Origin: JABMMZ01 sp040403495 | Lineage (GTDB): Bacteria > Bacteroidota > Bacteroidia > NS11-12g > UBA955 | Direction of reading: 5' to 3' | Length of the DNA stretch: 64,000 nucleotides | Assembly: GCA_040403495.1 (NCBI GenBank) | Contig: JBBAKM010000001.1 | Span: 1 to 64,000, forward strand | Shown here: piece by piece, positions 25,505 through 33,901 of the stretch | How the letters are laid out: each line of letters starts with the position of its first letter | How positions within the stretch are numbered: the stretch's first letter is position 1 | Translations under genes and position numbers: made by a program | The notes under the pieces: model-generated | Told to the model about the DNA's origin: nothing | Seen by the model: only the letters and a program-made list of their open reading frames with translations | The model's database searches: none

Positions 25505-26782
25505 CTACTCAACTACCACCAAACAGTAATCTTTTTTGCCTTTTTGAGCCAAGATATAGCGGTTATTAATCAAGTCTTTTAAACTTATTATAGCATTGAT
25601 GTCGGCATTTTTTTCTTTATTGATGCTAATACCGTTGCCTAAAATCATTTTTTTAGCCTCTGATTTACTTGGCAAAAGTCCTGTTTTTTCACTCAAAAAA
25701 TCAATGATTGGGATACCGTTTTCAATTTCTGAAAGGGAGACCACCGCTTGTTTAACACCTTCCATTGCACTCAACAAAGTAGCTTCATCAATGGTAGCTA
25801 ATTCCTCTGCTGTACCTTTCCCAAATAAAATTTCTGAGGCTCTTACCGCTTTGTCGTATGCTTCTTTGGAATGAACTCTTATGGTGATTTCTTCTGCCAA
25901 CGTTTTTTGCAATAAGCGTGCGCCTGCATTGGTAAAATGTTCTTTTTCTAAGGCTTCTATTTCTTCTTTGCCTTTCAAACTGAAAATGCGGATGTAATTC
26001 ACCACATCTTCATCGGCTGCATTCAACCAAAACTGGTAAAACTGATAAGGTGATGTTTTCTTAGGGTCGAGCCAAATATTCCCCTTTTCTGACTTGCCAA
26101 ACTTGGTGCCGTCAGCTTTTTTAATCAATGGAGTAGTGAGTGCATAAGCTTCACCACCTGCCATTCTTCTGATTAATTCAGTGCCTGTAACAATATTTCC
26201 CCATTGGTCGCTACCACCCATTTGCAACTGAACACCATTGTTTTTCCATAAATGGTAAAAATCATAACCTTGTACCAATTGGTAACTAAACTCAGTGAAA
26301 GACATGCCAGTTTCCAAGCGTTTTTTTACACTGTCTTTCGCCATCATGTAATTCACGGTAATGTGTTTACCAACTTCTCTGATAAAATCCAAAAAACTAA
26401 ATTCTTTGAACCAATCGTAATTATTAACGATTACTGCGCTGTTATCGCCACAGTTAAAATCTAAAAATTTTTCTAATTGTGCTTTTTGACAAGCCAAGTT
26501 GTGTTGCAAAATATCTTCACTCAACAGGTTGCGTTCATCACTTTTCCCACTTGGATCGCCCACCATACCCGTTGCGCCACCTACTAATGCCATTGGCTTG
26601 TGTCCTGCTCTTTGAAAGTGCATCAAAGTCATTATTTGCACCAAATTGCCCACACCCAAAGAATCAGCTGTTGGGTCAAATCCGATGTAACCTGTTACTT
26701 GTTTGCTATTTAATAAAGCTTCCGTCTCAGGCATAATATCTTGGAGCATGTTGCGCCATTTTAACTCTTCTATGAAATTCAT
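25505..26782 (-). CDS. tyrS: Tyrosyl-tRNA synthetase
   Basis: A 425-residue class I aminoacyl-tRNA synthetase charging tRNA-Tyr. The Rossmann domain contains GYIGFDPTADSLGVGNLV, where the usual HIGH motif reads GVGN (residues 43-46). GGATGMVGDPSGK follows, then the tyrosine-site QGYDFYHL and QMGGSDQWGN, and KFGKSEKGN as the KMSKS loop. A C-terminal S4-like RNA-binding domain is present (about residues 355-425). Length and order are normal. The HIGH variant is odd but related forms (for example TIGN) are known in this phylum, so the enzyme is probably active. Confidence 0.95.
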   Translation of the reverse strand: MNFIEELKWRNMLQDIMPETEALLNSKQVTGYIGFDPTADSLGVGNLVQIMTLMHFQRAGHKPMALVGGATGMVGDPSGKSDERNLLSEDILQHNLACQKAQLEKFLDFNCGDNSAVIVNNYDWFKEFSFLDFIREVGKHITVNYMMAKDSVKKRLETGMSFTEFSYQLVQGYDFYHLWKNNGVQLQMGGSDQWGNIVTGTELIRRMAGGEAYALTTPLIKKADGTKFGKSEKGNIWLDPKKTSPYQFYQFWLNAADEDVVNYIRIFSLKGKEEIEALEKEHFTNAGARLLQKTLAEEITIRVHSKEAYDKAVRASEILFGKGTAEELATIDEATLLSAMEGVKQAVVSLSEIENGIPIIDFLSEKTGLLPSKSEAKKMILGNGISINKEKNADINAIISLKDLINNRYILAQKGKKDYCLVVVE

Positions 26783-26789
26783 TAGTGGT

Positions 26790-26850
26790 TAGTGGTGTAT
26801 TGGTTATTGGTTAAGGGTTAATTAGTCCCGATAGTTATCGGGATGTTATT
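26790..26850. repeat. GGTTATTGGTTA repeat with TCCCGATAGTTATCGGGA palindrome
   Basis: Upstream of tyrS, GTTATTGGTTAAGGGTTAATTAG precedes the near-palindrome at 26826-26843. It is a degenerate single copy of the unit that is tandemly repeated at 29255-29590. Nothing else was recognised between 26783 and 26972. Confidence 0.6.
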
Positions 26851-26972
26851 GGGGAAGGATTTTGCGAAGGGTGTTTGGTTAATAGGCAAGTTAAATTTAT
26901 ATATATCGCCAACAATATCGTAATTATTCTTTATGCAAGTATGTGTTTTGTTTCTTTGTAAGGAATAAAAAT

Positions 26973-27749
26973 TCATATTGAAGTTGGTAACATTAGTAAA
27001 AATGACAGTGATTGATTGTAGTCTAAATTGGGATATTCTATTCCTAGCAAACGAATATTTTTATAATACGTATCATGCTGATTGTAATACATTTTTTCAC
27101 TTTGTATAAACCAAGCTTTAGGTCCTAGTTTCTGAGCTAAAAACCATTTTTCTAGTAGTCTTGCTGATCTGCCATTTCCATCATTCCAAGGATGGATTTT
27201 TACAAAGACTAAATGAATTAAAGAAGCAAAATAAAATACTTCTTCAATACTTAAGTTCATTTTTAGCAGAGTAGAAATATCTAAGTAAAACTTTTCCATT
27301 TCAGTTTCTACTTCAAATGGCGTTGCAGCAACATATTCAATTTTTCCGTCTGGCGTGGTAACATACATATTTTGATTTCGAAATACACCTTGCCAATTTA
27401 TTGTTAAAATGTGTTTACTAATTATCTTATGGGCCTCTGAAATGTTTTTTGCATTGATTTCATTATTTTTTGCGTAGATATAAGCATTGTATAAATCATC
27501 AATTTTTTTGGTGTAATCTGGTAAAAAAGTAATTCCAAATTTTTTATGTTTAATATAGCTATCTAATTCAATTGTTTCGCCTTCAATTTTGCTACTGTAT
27601 ACTGATGAAACTGAAACATAAAAATTGAATGTATCGGTTGATAATTCAGCGTCTTCTAATGCGTCAAAAGCTTTTTTTAAAGTTTTAGGCACTTGTTTTA
27701 AATAAGTATCAAGCAAAGTAGATGTAATTATTTGTAAATTCTCATTCAT
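26973..27749 (-). CDS. Fic family protein
   Basis: A 258-residue Fic-domain protein. The catalytic loop HPWNDGNGRSAR lies at about residues 185-196 and matches HPFx(D/E)GNGRxxR, so it should transfer AMP, or another nucleotide part, to a protein hydroxyl. The N-terminal SSKIEGE (about residue 52-58) matches the inhibitory motif (S/T)xxxE(G/N), so it is a class II Fic with self-inhibition by its own N-terminal helix; no separate antitoxin gene is needed or seen. It lies alone in a repeat-rich stretch, consistent with an accessory gene. The target is unknown. Confidence 0.92.
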   Translation of the reverse strand: MNENLQIITSTLLDTYLKQVPKTLKKAFDALEDAELSTDTFNFYVSVSSVYSSKIEGETIELDSYIKHKKFGITFLPDYTKKIDDLYNAYIYAKNNEINAKNISEAHKIISKHILTINWQGVFRNQNMYVTTPDGKIEYVAATPFEVETEMEKFYLDISTLLKMNLSIEEVFYFASLIHLVFVKIHPWNDGNGRSARLLEKWFLAQKLGPKAWFIQSEKMYYNQHDTYYKNIRLLGIEYPNLDYNQSLSFLLMLPTSI

Positions 27750-27959
27750 TGCTTTCTGTTTTTCATTAGAAGTAAATCAAAATCACCTTGTATTATTTAT
27801 ATTGTCAAGTTTATTGAAGTTTGATTGGATTATATCTAAAACCACTTTTTTAATAGTTTTAAAAATTAATTAACCGGAATGATAAATTGTATAAGTAATC
27901 AATTTTATTTATAATAAAACATTACTCTTGTCTATTTACCACCCCCTAAATCCTAACCC

Positions 27960-29186
27960 CTAAACCAACATCTTCACTGGTTCTTCCAATAAATCTTTCA
28001 GGGTGTTTAAGAATTTAGAACCTACAACACCGTCAACCACTCTGTGGTCGCAGCTTAGGGTTACTTTCATTACGTTTGTTTTGGCTATTTCACCGTTTAC
28101 AATACCAACCGTTTCTTTTACTCCCCCAACCGCTAAAATACAAGCATCAGGTGGATTGATAATAGCAGTAAATTCTTCGATGCCAAACATTCCTAAGTTT
28201 GAAATAGTGAAGGTATTGCCACTCCAATCTGAAGGTTGTAGTTTTTTATCTTTCGCTTTTATGCTGAATTCTTTCACTTCGCTACTGATAGCAGACAATG
28301 ATTTTTGATTAGCAAATTTAACAACAGGTACCAATAAGCCATCTTCAACAGCCATGGCAACCCCAATGTTAATATGGTGATTCAATCTAATTTTTGTACC
28401 CAACCAGCTTGCATTCACCCATGGATGTTTGCCCAAAGCAATTGAAGAAGCCTTCACAATCATATCATTAACAGATACTTTTACTTCGCCACTTGCATTA
28501 ATTGCAGCACGAGCATTCAAAGCTTTGTCCATGTTTATTTCCATCGTTAAATAGAAATGTGGCGCTGTAAATTTACTTTCAGCCAAACGAGCTGCAATGG
28601 TTTTACGCATTTGAGAAACATTGATTTCCTCATAGCTTTCTTGTCCAAACACAGTTGCCGTTTTAGCAGAAGAACTAGCAGCAGACACAGAAAGGTTTTC
28701 GATGTCACTTTTAATGATTCTGCCATTTTCGCCTGAACCAGCAACGCTCGACAAGTCAACCCCTTTTTCAGCCGCTAATTTTTTGGCTAACGGAGATGCT
28801 TTTAATCGGCTGTCGCTTGCACTTGCTTGAAGAGGTGCACTTACGACAATTGGATTGCTAGCGGTAGTTTCAACTTTAACAGTTTCAGCAACAGGAGCGG
28901 CAGGGGCCGCTGAAGCGCCTGAACTTAATAAGGCAGAAAAGTCTTCGCCAGCTTTACCTACAATAGCAATAACGCCATCAACAGGTGCAGCATCACCTTC
29001 CCCAATTGCAAAATGAAGGATGGTGCCTTTTTCGTAATTTTCTAAGTCCATAGTGGCTTTGTCTGTTTCCACTTCTGCTAAAATATCACCACTTTTAATG
29101 GTATCACCTACTTTATAGTTCCATTTTCTAACTACGCCCTCAGTCATGGTATCACTCATTTTGGGCATTTTTATCGCTACAGCCAT
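27960..29186 (-). CDS. Dihydrolipoamide acetyltransferase, pyruvate dehydrogenase E2
   Basis: A 408-residue E2 subunit. A single lipoyl domain holds Lys43 in VETDKATMD. An Ala/Pro/Val-rich flexible linker follows (about residues 85-125), then the E3-binding domain (ASPLAKKLAAEKGVDLSSVAGSG) and the acetyltransferase core ending in CDHRVVDG (HxxxDG, about 381-386). It transfers acetyl from the lipoyl arm to CoA. A pyruvate complex is favoured by similarity to Bacteroidota PDH E2; other 2-oxo acids are not excluded. No E1 or E3 gene is adjacent. The promoter is directly upstream, and repeats plus an assembly gap lie beyond it. Confidence 0.92.
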   Translation of the reverse strand: MAVAIKMPKMSDTMTEGVVRKWNYKVGDTIKSGDILAEVETDKATMDLENYEKGTILHFAIGEGDAAPVDGVIAIVGKAGEDFSALLSSGASAAPAAPVAETVKVETTASNPIVVSAPLQASASDSRLKASPLAKKLAAEKGVDLSSVAGSGENGRIIKSDIENLSVSAASSSAKTATVFGQESYEEINVSQMRKTIAARLAESKFTAPHFYLTMEINMDKALNARAAINASGEVKVSVNDMIVKASSIALGKHPWVNASWLGTKIRLNHHINIGVAMAVEDGLLVPVVKFANQKSLSAISSEVKEFSIKAKDKKLQPSDWSGNTFTISNLGMFGIEEFTAIINPPDACILAVGGVKETVGIVNGEIAKTNVMKVTLSCDHRVVDGVVGSKFLNTLKDLLEEPVKMLV

Positions 29187-29205
29187 ATTTTTTTGTTAAT
29201 GTTTG

Positions 29206-29237
29206 CAAACTTAATAAATAAGCAGCAATCTAACAAA
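29206..29237 (-). promoter_or_regulatory. Promoter of the E2 gene
   Basis: On the minus strand TTTG (29237-29234), 20 nt, TAAGTTTG (29213-29206), followed by a 19-nt leader to the ATG at 29186. Confidence 0.75.
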
Positions 29238-29254
29238 AGGAAAAATTGGGGAGT

Positions 29255-29590
29255 GGTTAATGGTTATTAGTTAATGGTTATTAGTTAATGGTTATTAGTC
29301 CCGATAGCTATCGGGAAATGGTTATTAGTTAATGGTTATTAGTCCCGATAGCTATCGGGAANNNNNNNNNNNNNNNNNNNNNNNNNNNNNNNNNNNNNNN
29401 NNNNNNNNNNNNNNNNNNNNNNNNNNNNNNNNNNNNNNNNNNNNNNNNNNNNNNNNNNNNNGCTATCGGGAAATGGTTATTAGTTAATGGTTATTAGTCC
29501 CGATAGCTATCGGGAAATGGTTATTAGTTAATGGTTATTAGTCCCGATAGCTATCGGGAAGTTAATAGTCCCGATAGCTATCGGGAAATA
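29255..29590. repeat. 44-bp tandem repeat with TCCCGATAGCTATCGGGA palindrome
   Basis: Units of 44 bp (starts of the CCCGATAG core at 29300, 29344, 29499 and 29543) contain two copies of ATGGTTATTAG and then an 18-bp perfect palindrome. The array is broken by the assembly gap, so the true copy number is unknown. The palindrome also occurs singly at 34524-34541 and, with one change, at 26826-26843. From 29591 to 29811 there is only degenerate sequence with words such as CCGAAGGGTGTCATTGTGAG and GTCGAAGTACTCTCG, and no gene. Confidence 0.85.
29362..29461. other. Assembly gap of exactly 100 N
   Basis: One hundred N lie inside the 44-bp tandem array. The round number is the usual placeholder for a scaffold join of unknown length, so sequence, and possibly more repeats or genes, may be missing here. 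Confidence 0.97.
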
Positions 29591-29811
29591 GTGTAATGGT
29601 TAATTCGTGTAATCCTGAGTAGTCGCCTTTGGCGGCTGTACCGAAGGGTGTCATTGTGAGAGACTGTAATGAAGCTTGTCGAAGTACTCTCGAAAGTAAT
29701 TAGAGGTGTTTTTTTTAATGCTTATTGGATTGCTTTGTGCCTTTGTTAGTATTTACTTTGCTGCGACAAACAACGGTTTTAAATATATTAATTTAATTCT
29801 GTTTTAATTGT

Positions 29812-30465
29812 TTATTTCTTAATGAACTTATAAGAGGAGTTGTTTTTGCCCAAAAAAATAAGTGTATCATTTTTAAAATAACCATTTTCAATTTTTGCAA
29901 TCTCAGGTCTTAAATCTCCACGAAATCCACTTTTTTCGTACAAATCAATTGGGTGAAAAAATACGTTTTGACCTTTTCTGATTATAAAATGGTAAAAGCC
30001 TTTAAATAGAGAATTGTCTGGAATTATTGAAATTGAAACAGAATCATTTTTAGGCGAAATTTTAATATTTTCTGTTGATTGAATCCTCATAAAAGTATCC
30101 TCAAGTTTAATCCAACAAGGTACTATTTTATGACTGAATTTTAGTTCTATCAAGTTTTTATTATCGAACGTTTTTTTAGTAGTATAAGTTATCGAAAATC
30201 TATTAGTTGCTAACGTATTGTTTAATTTTATAAACTTGCCATCAAGTGAACAAACAGATTCTATTTTTCCGCTATTTTGATGAGTTTGGTATTCCAGAGT
30301 ATAACTTCTTGTGTTTTTGTTCAAGAATTCCCCCAATGTTATAACTGCGTTTTCATAGTTGGAATGATATTGATATGAATAAGTTTCGAATTCTTTCTCA
30401 TTAAAAGTAAAACCCATGCAAATTGTAATGACAATTAATGTTAGATAAATTTTCTCTTTTTTCAT
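29812..30465 (-). CDS. Hypothetical secreted protein
   Basis: A 217-residue protein from the ATG at 30465 (the frame is open to 30537). MKKEKIYLTLIVITICMGFTF is a signal peptide. The mature part is beta-rich, with two Cys (SVCSLDG and IVPCWIK) that could pair, and ends FLGKNNSSYKFIKK. I do not recognise a family. It is AT-rich and lies alone between repeat blocks. A TATATTTG element is 23 nt upstream of the chosen start. Confidence 0.6.
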   Translation of the reverse strand: MKKEKIYLTLIVITICMGFTFNEKEFETYSYQYHSNYENAVITLGEFLNKNTRSYTLEYQTHQNSGKIESVCSLDGKFIKLNNTLATNRFSITYTTKKTFDNKNLIELKFSHKIVPCWIKLEDTFMRIQSTENIKISPKNDSVSISIIPDNSLFKGFYHFIIRKGQNVFFHPIDLYEKSGFRGDLRPEIAKIENGYFKNDTLIFLGKNNSSYKFIKK

Positions 30466-30537
30466 CTCTTTTGCTTTAGGGATTATTGCAAATATAAAAG
30501 TTTTGGTGGGAAAATGGGTGTTGATTAAATAGTTCAA

Positions 30538-30680
30538 TTGTTAAATTGTTTCACGCCTACAGCGTGATTGATTAAATTGTTATATTGTTGAATTGTCTCC
30601 CTGAGGTTCTCGAAGGGTGTTTCACGCCGTGCAGCGTGATTGTTTAATTGTTTTATTGTTGAACTGTTTCTCGCCTTGTA
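30538..30680. repeat. Dispersed hairpin repeats TTTCACGC...GCGTGATTG
   Basis: TTTCACGCCTACAGCGTGATTG (about 30549) and TTTCACGCCGTGCAGCGTGATTG (about 30620), each flanked by AATTGTT words; a third, decayed copy is near 30667. The arms TCACGC and GCGTGA pair. The family matches 25225-25504 in reverse orientation. Confidence 0.7.
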
Positions 30681-30814
30681 GAGTATGGTAATGTGTCTCT
30701 CTGATTCTCAATTGCGTGGAAATAATGTTACGTTATATTTTATATTTAGTAAATCATAAAATTCCGAAAATGAGATGTTCGTTTTTTTATTTAAAATGTA
30801 AACTGTGCGGAGGC

Positions 30815-30899
30815 GTCCACGAATGGCGCGAAACATAAATTTGACAGCCCTGCAGAGCTGGTGTATGAGGCCTCACACACTAGGCTGAGACTAACCACG
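30815..30899. repeat. 85-bp structured repeat, copy 1
   Basis: This block differs from the copy at 31573-31657 by a single base. It is much richer in G and C than its surroundings and can form a series of hairpins: CAGC/GCTG, GTGTATGAGG/CCTCACACAC (one mismatch) and GGCT/AGCC, the last intact only in copy 2. I see no coding sense in it. Confidence 0.85.
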
Positions 30900-31063
30900 G
30901 CCGGCCTTCCGATATTTATCGGGACCGAAGGAGAAGGGAGTAAGAACCGTACAATGTTAAAATCTAAAATCACAAATAAAAAATCTTTTTTGGGTTTCCA
31001 AACGTGCCATTCAATGCGGTGGTTTTTGTGGGTTTAGATTTTTTTGGGTCACCTCAAAGGAAG

Positions 31064-31085
31064 TTCCTCGAGTGGACTCGAGGAA
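31064..31085. repeat. Perfect 10-bp inverted repeat
   Basis: TTCCTCGAGT and ACTCGAGGAA flank GG. There is no run of T behind it, so it is not a terminator. It lies in the gene-free span 30538-31825, which consists of repeats and hairpins. Confidence 0.7.
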
Positions 31086-31175
31086 ATCACCTGTAGAGGT
31101 CAAAAAAAGCAAACCCTCAAAAATTTATTTAGCTTTGGAAATAAAAGCCTCATTGTGGCACTAGCTTTTTCTTTG

Positions 31176-31209
31176 CTACTTTCTTTTTTGCAATGAAAAA
31201 AGAAAGTAG
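31176..31209. repeat. Perfect 14-bp inverted repeat
   Basis: CTACTTTCTTTTTT and AAAAAAGAAAGTAG pair perfectly around GCAATG. A second AT-rich hairpin, TTTCTTTTAA/TTAAAAGAAA, follows at 31307-31328. These resemble intergenic repeat hairpins found in many Bacteroidota genomes. Confidence 0.75.
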
Positions 31210-31572
31210 AGACTTGAAGTAAATGAAGATTTTGATGAAAAACCGTAAACATTTAAGTTGAGTTTTAAACTACGAATGAAATTTTAACTTAACTTGAAAT
31301 TCTTTTTTTCTTTTAATGTTAAAAGAAACAAAAACCACCACCCAATCAAAAATTCCGTTTTTGTGGCTGCAGGCTCGGCTGCCTATCCACAAAAGGGAAT
31401 TTTCACGCATTGGCTGGACCCCAGCCGCACGGGAGTGTATTTTATTAAGTCTTTTTTGTCTATGGTTCGAGAGCACTTCCCTTCGATATACTCAGGGTAA
31501 ACTAGCTCAGTACAAGCTCTCACCATGACAAAAATCTAAAATCAAAATTCACAAATCAAAAATCTTAACTAG

Positions 31573-31657
31573 GTCCACGAATGGCGCGAAACATAAATTT
31601 GACAGCCCTGCAGAGCTGGTGTATGAGGCCTCACACACTAGGCTGAGACTAGCCACG
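31573..31657. repeat. 85-bp structured repeat, copy 2
   Basis: Direct repeat of 30815-30899, 84 of 85 bases identical by eye. The two copies enclose 673 bp without a gene. The single change restores the GGCT/AGCC stem. Confidence 0.85.
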
Positions 31658-31825
31658 TGAGGGGGTCTCGAAGGGGTTTTAATTGCAATTGCTTTGTGCC
31701 ATAATTGGTCTCGGTTTTAATGAGGAATTAGGTAAGTGAATTTATGAAAAGAACCTTGACTAGATTCAACATGATTTAAATTGGAATTAGGAGATTCACT
31801 CCAAGTTTGCCGAGAAAAAACAGAG

Positions 31826-32191
31826 TTATTTCCAACGAAGTAGTTCACTGTAATATTTTATAATTTCCTCAAAGTTATCGCTTTTTAAAATTTCAAAACA
31901 AGTATTACTGAAATTATAGGCAATCAAATAGTTTGTAATTTTTTGTTTAAGGTACAAAGTGTCCACATTAAAGTTATGGTCTAATTTCAAATGATTTACT
32001 TTGTCAAATTGAAGTTTATATACTTTTTTATTTATATCAAATATCCTAGAGTTTTCATAATAGTCATAACATAGAATATCAGGATCCATTAAAATATGAT
32101 TGATGTTTTTATATCCAATAATTTCAATTCCACCTTGATAATCTTCGAAAAATAAAACAGGGGTATCAATGATTTCAATATTTTCTTTCAT
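31826..32191 (-). CDS. Hypothetical protein
   Basis: A 121-residue soluble protein without signal peptide, rich in Asn, Ile, Tyr and Asp, with mixed alpha/beta character (YQGGIEIIGYKNINHILMD, LKLDHNFNVDTLYLKQK). I do not recognise it. Small acidic orphans of this kind are sometimes immunity proteins, but no toxin gene is present. It lies 23 nt behind the next upstream gene on the same strand, so they may form a unit. Confidence 0.5.
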   Translation of the reverse strand: MKENIEIIDTPVLFFEDYQGGIEIIGYKNINHILMDPDILCYDYYENSRIFDINKKVYKLQFDKVNHLKLDHNFNVDTLYLKQKITNYLIAYNFSNTCFEILKSDNFEEIIKYYSELLRWK

Positions 32192-32214
32192 AGATTTAAA
32201 ATATTATATTGATT

Positions 32215-32811
32215 TCATTTTGTTTGATAAAGGCTTAAATCTCTGTAAGCTAAAAAATATCTAATAAATTCAATAAAATTACTATTTGAATGATTTTCAT
32301 ATGCAATCTGTCTTGAAATCCACTTTTCATTTTTAGTTTTAAAATATATATTTGAGTTTTTTAATTTTTTACCATCATAAGGATTTGTATTTAAGATATC
32401 TAAAGAATATTTTGCAATTAAATTTAACTCTTTTTCTTTTGAAGTTCTGAAGTTTTCAATAATTGTATCAAATCCTAATTCTTCGTTAATTAAATTAAAT
32501 GTGATGTTGTTTTTTGTTATAACAACCTCTCTAAAGTTATTAAAACTATGTTCGTGATAAATAATTGTATCGCAAATAAAATCAGCAATTTCATCATGAT
32601 TATATTTCATTGAATTACCCTTTTCTAATATTAAACCAACCCTATATTCGTTTTTTTTAAATGGCCAAACAAAAGTGTCATTGTGAAACTTTATTAATCT
32701 AATTTCCTTTTCATCTACAATATAATTATAAAATTCAAAATCATGGTTATTAACTTTACTATTGCAGCAAATTGAACAAATGACGATATGGAAAAAAAGG
32801 TAGTATTTCAT
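32215..32811 (-). CDS. Hypothetical exported protein
   Basis: A protein of 198 residues from the ATG at 32811 (the frame is open to 32904, but the upstream part lacks coding character). MKYYLFFHIVICSICC is a short hydrophobic signal ending in Cys, perhaps a lipoprotein of irregular lipobox. The remainder is AT-rich in codon use, with a Tyr/Asn/Lys bias like its downstream neighbour. A TAGATTTG -7-like element is 24 nt upstream. No family was recognised. Confidence 0.5.
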   Translation of the reverse strand: MKYYLFFHIVICSICCNSKVNNHDFEFYNYIVDEKEIRLIKFHNDTFVWPFKKNEYRVGLILEKGNSMKYNHDEIADFICDTIIYHEHSFNNFREVVITKNNITFNLINEELGFDTIIENFRTSKEKELNLIAKYSLDILNTNPYDGKKLKNSNIYFKTKNEKWISRQIAYENHSNSNFIEFIRYFLAYRDLSLYQTK

Positions 32812-32942
32812 TATTTGAATTTGATTGGTTTGATGCAAATCTATTATCACCTCCCAACCAACTCCACGCAAATATAACCGTTTCTCAAATAAACCATTCT
32901 TCACATCCGAAATTTTAAACTAATTTTGTAATCCCTATTAAC

Positions 32943-33875
32943 ATGAATCAAAAAACAGCCATAGCTATACACGGAGGTGCGGGTACCATTGCGCCTCATT
33001 TACTAATGCCACAACTCGAAATTGATTATCGCTCGGGTCTCAAAGCGGCTTTGGAGGCTGGTAACAGGGTTTTGAAAAGTGGAGGTACTGCCACAGAAGC
33101 GGTTTTGGCTGCTGTGGTTGAGTTAGAGAATAATCCCTTGTTTAATGCAGGTAAGGGCGGAGTGTTCAATCATTTGGGTCAACATGAAATGGATGCCGCC
33201 ATTATGGAAGGTCAGTTCTTGAAAGCAGGTGCTGTATGTGGTGTAAAAAATATCAAAAATCCAGTTTTGCTAGCACATGCCGTAATGACAAAATCGCCCC
33301 ATGTAATGATGGCTGGCGATGGTGCAGAGGCGTTTGCCAAAACCGTTAACATTGAATTTGCTGACAATGCTTATTTTCATACCGAACATCGCTACCAACA
33401 ATGGTTGGACATTAAAGGTACCGAAAACTATCAGCTAGACCATACCGCCAAATCGGAAAACAAAATGGGAACTGTGGGTGCCGTTGCGTTGGACAAAGAC
33501 GGAAATATTGCCGCGGCAACAAGTACCGGTGGCATGACTAATAAAAAGTTTGGCAGAGTAGGCGATTCGCCCATTATCGGAGCGGGAACGTATGCCAATA
33601 ATGAGACTTGTGCCATCAGTTGCACAGGACATGGTGAACTGTTTATCAGAAGTGTAGTGGCTTACGACATCAGTTGTTTAATGGCATACAAAGGATTGAC
33701 CTTAAAGCAAGCTTGTGAAATTGTGGTAATGGACAAACTTGTAAAAATTGAAGGCGAAGGCGGATTGGTTGCCATAGATGCCTACGGTAACATCGAAATG
33801 CCTTTTAACAGCGAAGGCATGTACAGAGCAAGTTTGAGTGTAGATGGGGAAGAGGTCGTTAAGATTTATAAGTAG
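32943..33875 (+). CDS. iaaA: Isoaspartyl peptidase/L-asparaginase, Ntn-hydrolase
   Basis: A 310-residue plant-type asparaginase that matures by self-cleavage. The N-terminal IAIHGGAGTI and the cleavage site MGTVGAVALD with the nucleophile Thr177 are visible, followed by TSTGGMTNKKFGRVGDSPIIGAGTYA and the substrate-binding TGHGE. It hydrolyses beta-aspartyl dipeptides and asparagine. The sequence has no signal peptide, so it acts in the cytoplasm. A TAATTTTG element lies 14 nt before the ATG. It is a single-gene unit. Confidence 0.95.
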   Translation: MNQKTAIAIHGGAGTIAPHLLMPQLEIDYRSGLKAALEAGNRVLKSGGTATEAVLAAVVELENNPLFNAGKGGVFNHLGQHEMDAAIMEGQFLKAGAVCGVKNIKNPVLLAHAVMTKSPHVMMAGDGAEAFAKTVNIEFADNAYFHTEHRYQQWLDIKGTENYQLDHTAKSENKMGTVGAVALDKDGNIAAATSTGGMTNKKFGRVGDSPIIGAGTYANNETCAISCTGHGELFIRSVVAYDISCLMAYKGLTLKQACEIVVMDKLVKIEGEGGLVAIDAYGNIEMPFNSEGMYRASLSVDGEEVVKIYK

Positions 33876-33901
33876 GAGAAGGAAAAAGAATGGGTGTTTT
33901 A

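Noticed and set aside
26973..27749. Fic protein as half of a two-gene toxin-antitoxin pair
   Set aside because: The inhibitory motif is inside its own N-terminus (class II) and no small partner gene adjoins it.
29255..29590. CRISPR array
   Set aside because: The 44-bp units are contiguous and identical with no unique spacers, and no cas gene is present.
30791..30973. Minus-strand open frame of 60 codons
   Set aside because: It translates copy 1 of the 85-bp repeat; the reading frame is not kept around copy 2.
31270..31528. Three overlapping open frames of 68-70 codons on both strands
   Set aside because: They run through hairpin repeats on both strands and show no coding character.
30815..31657. 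Insertion sequence or transposon bounded by the 85-bp repeats
   Set aside because: The repeats are direct, the interior has no transposase or other coding frame, and no target-site duplication is visible.
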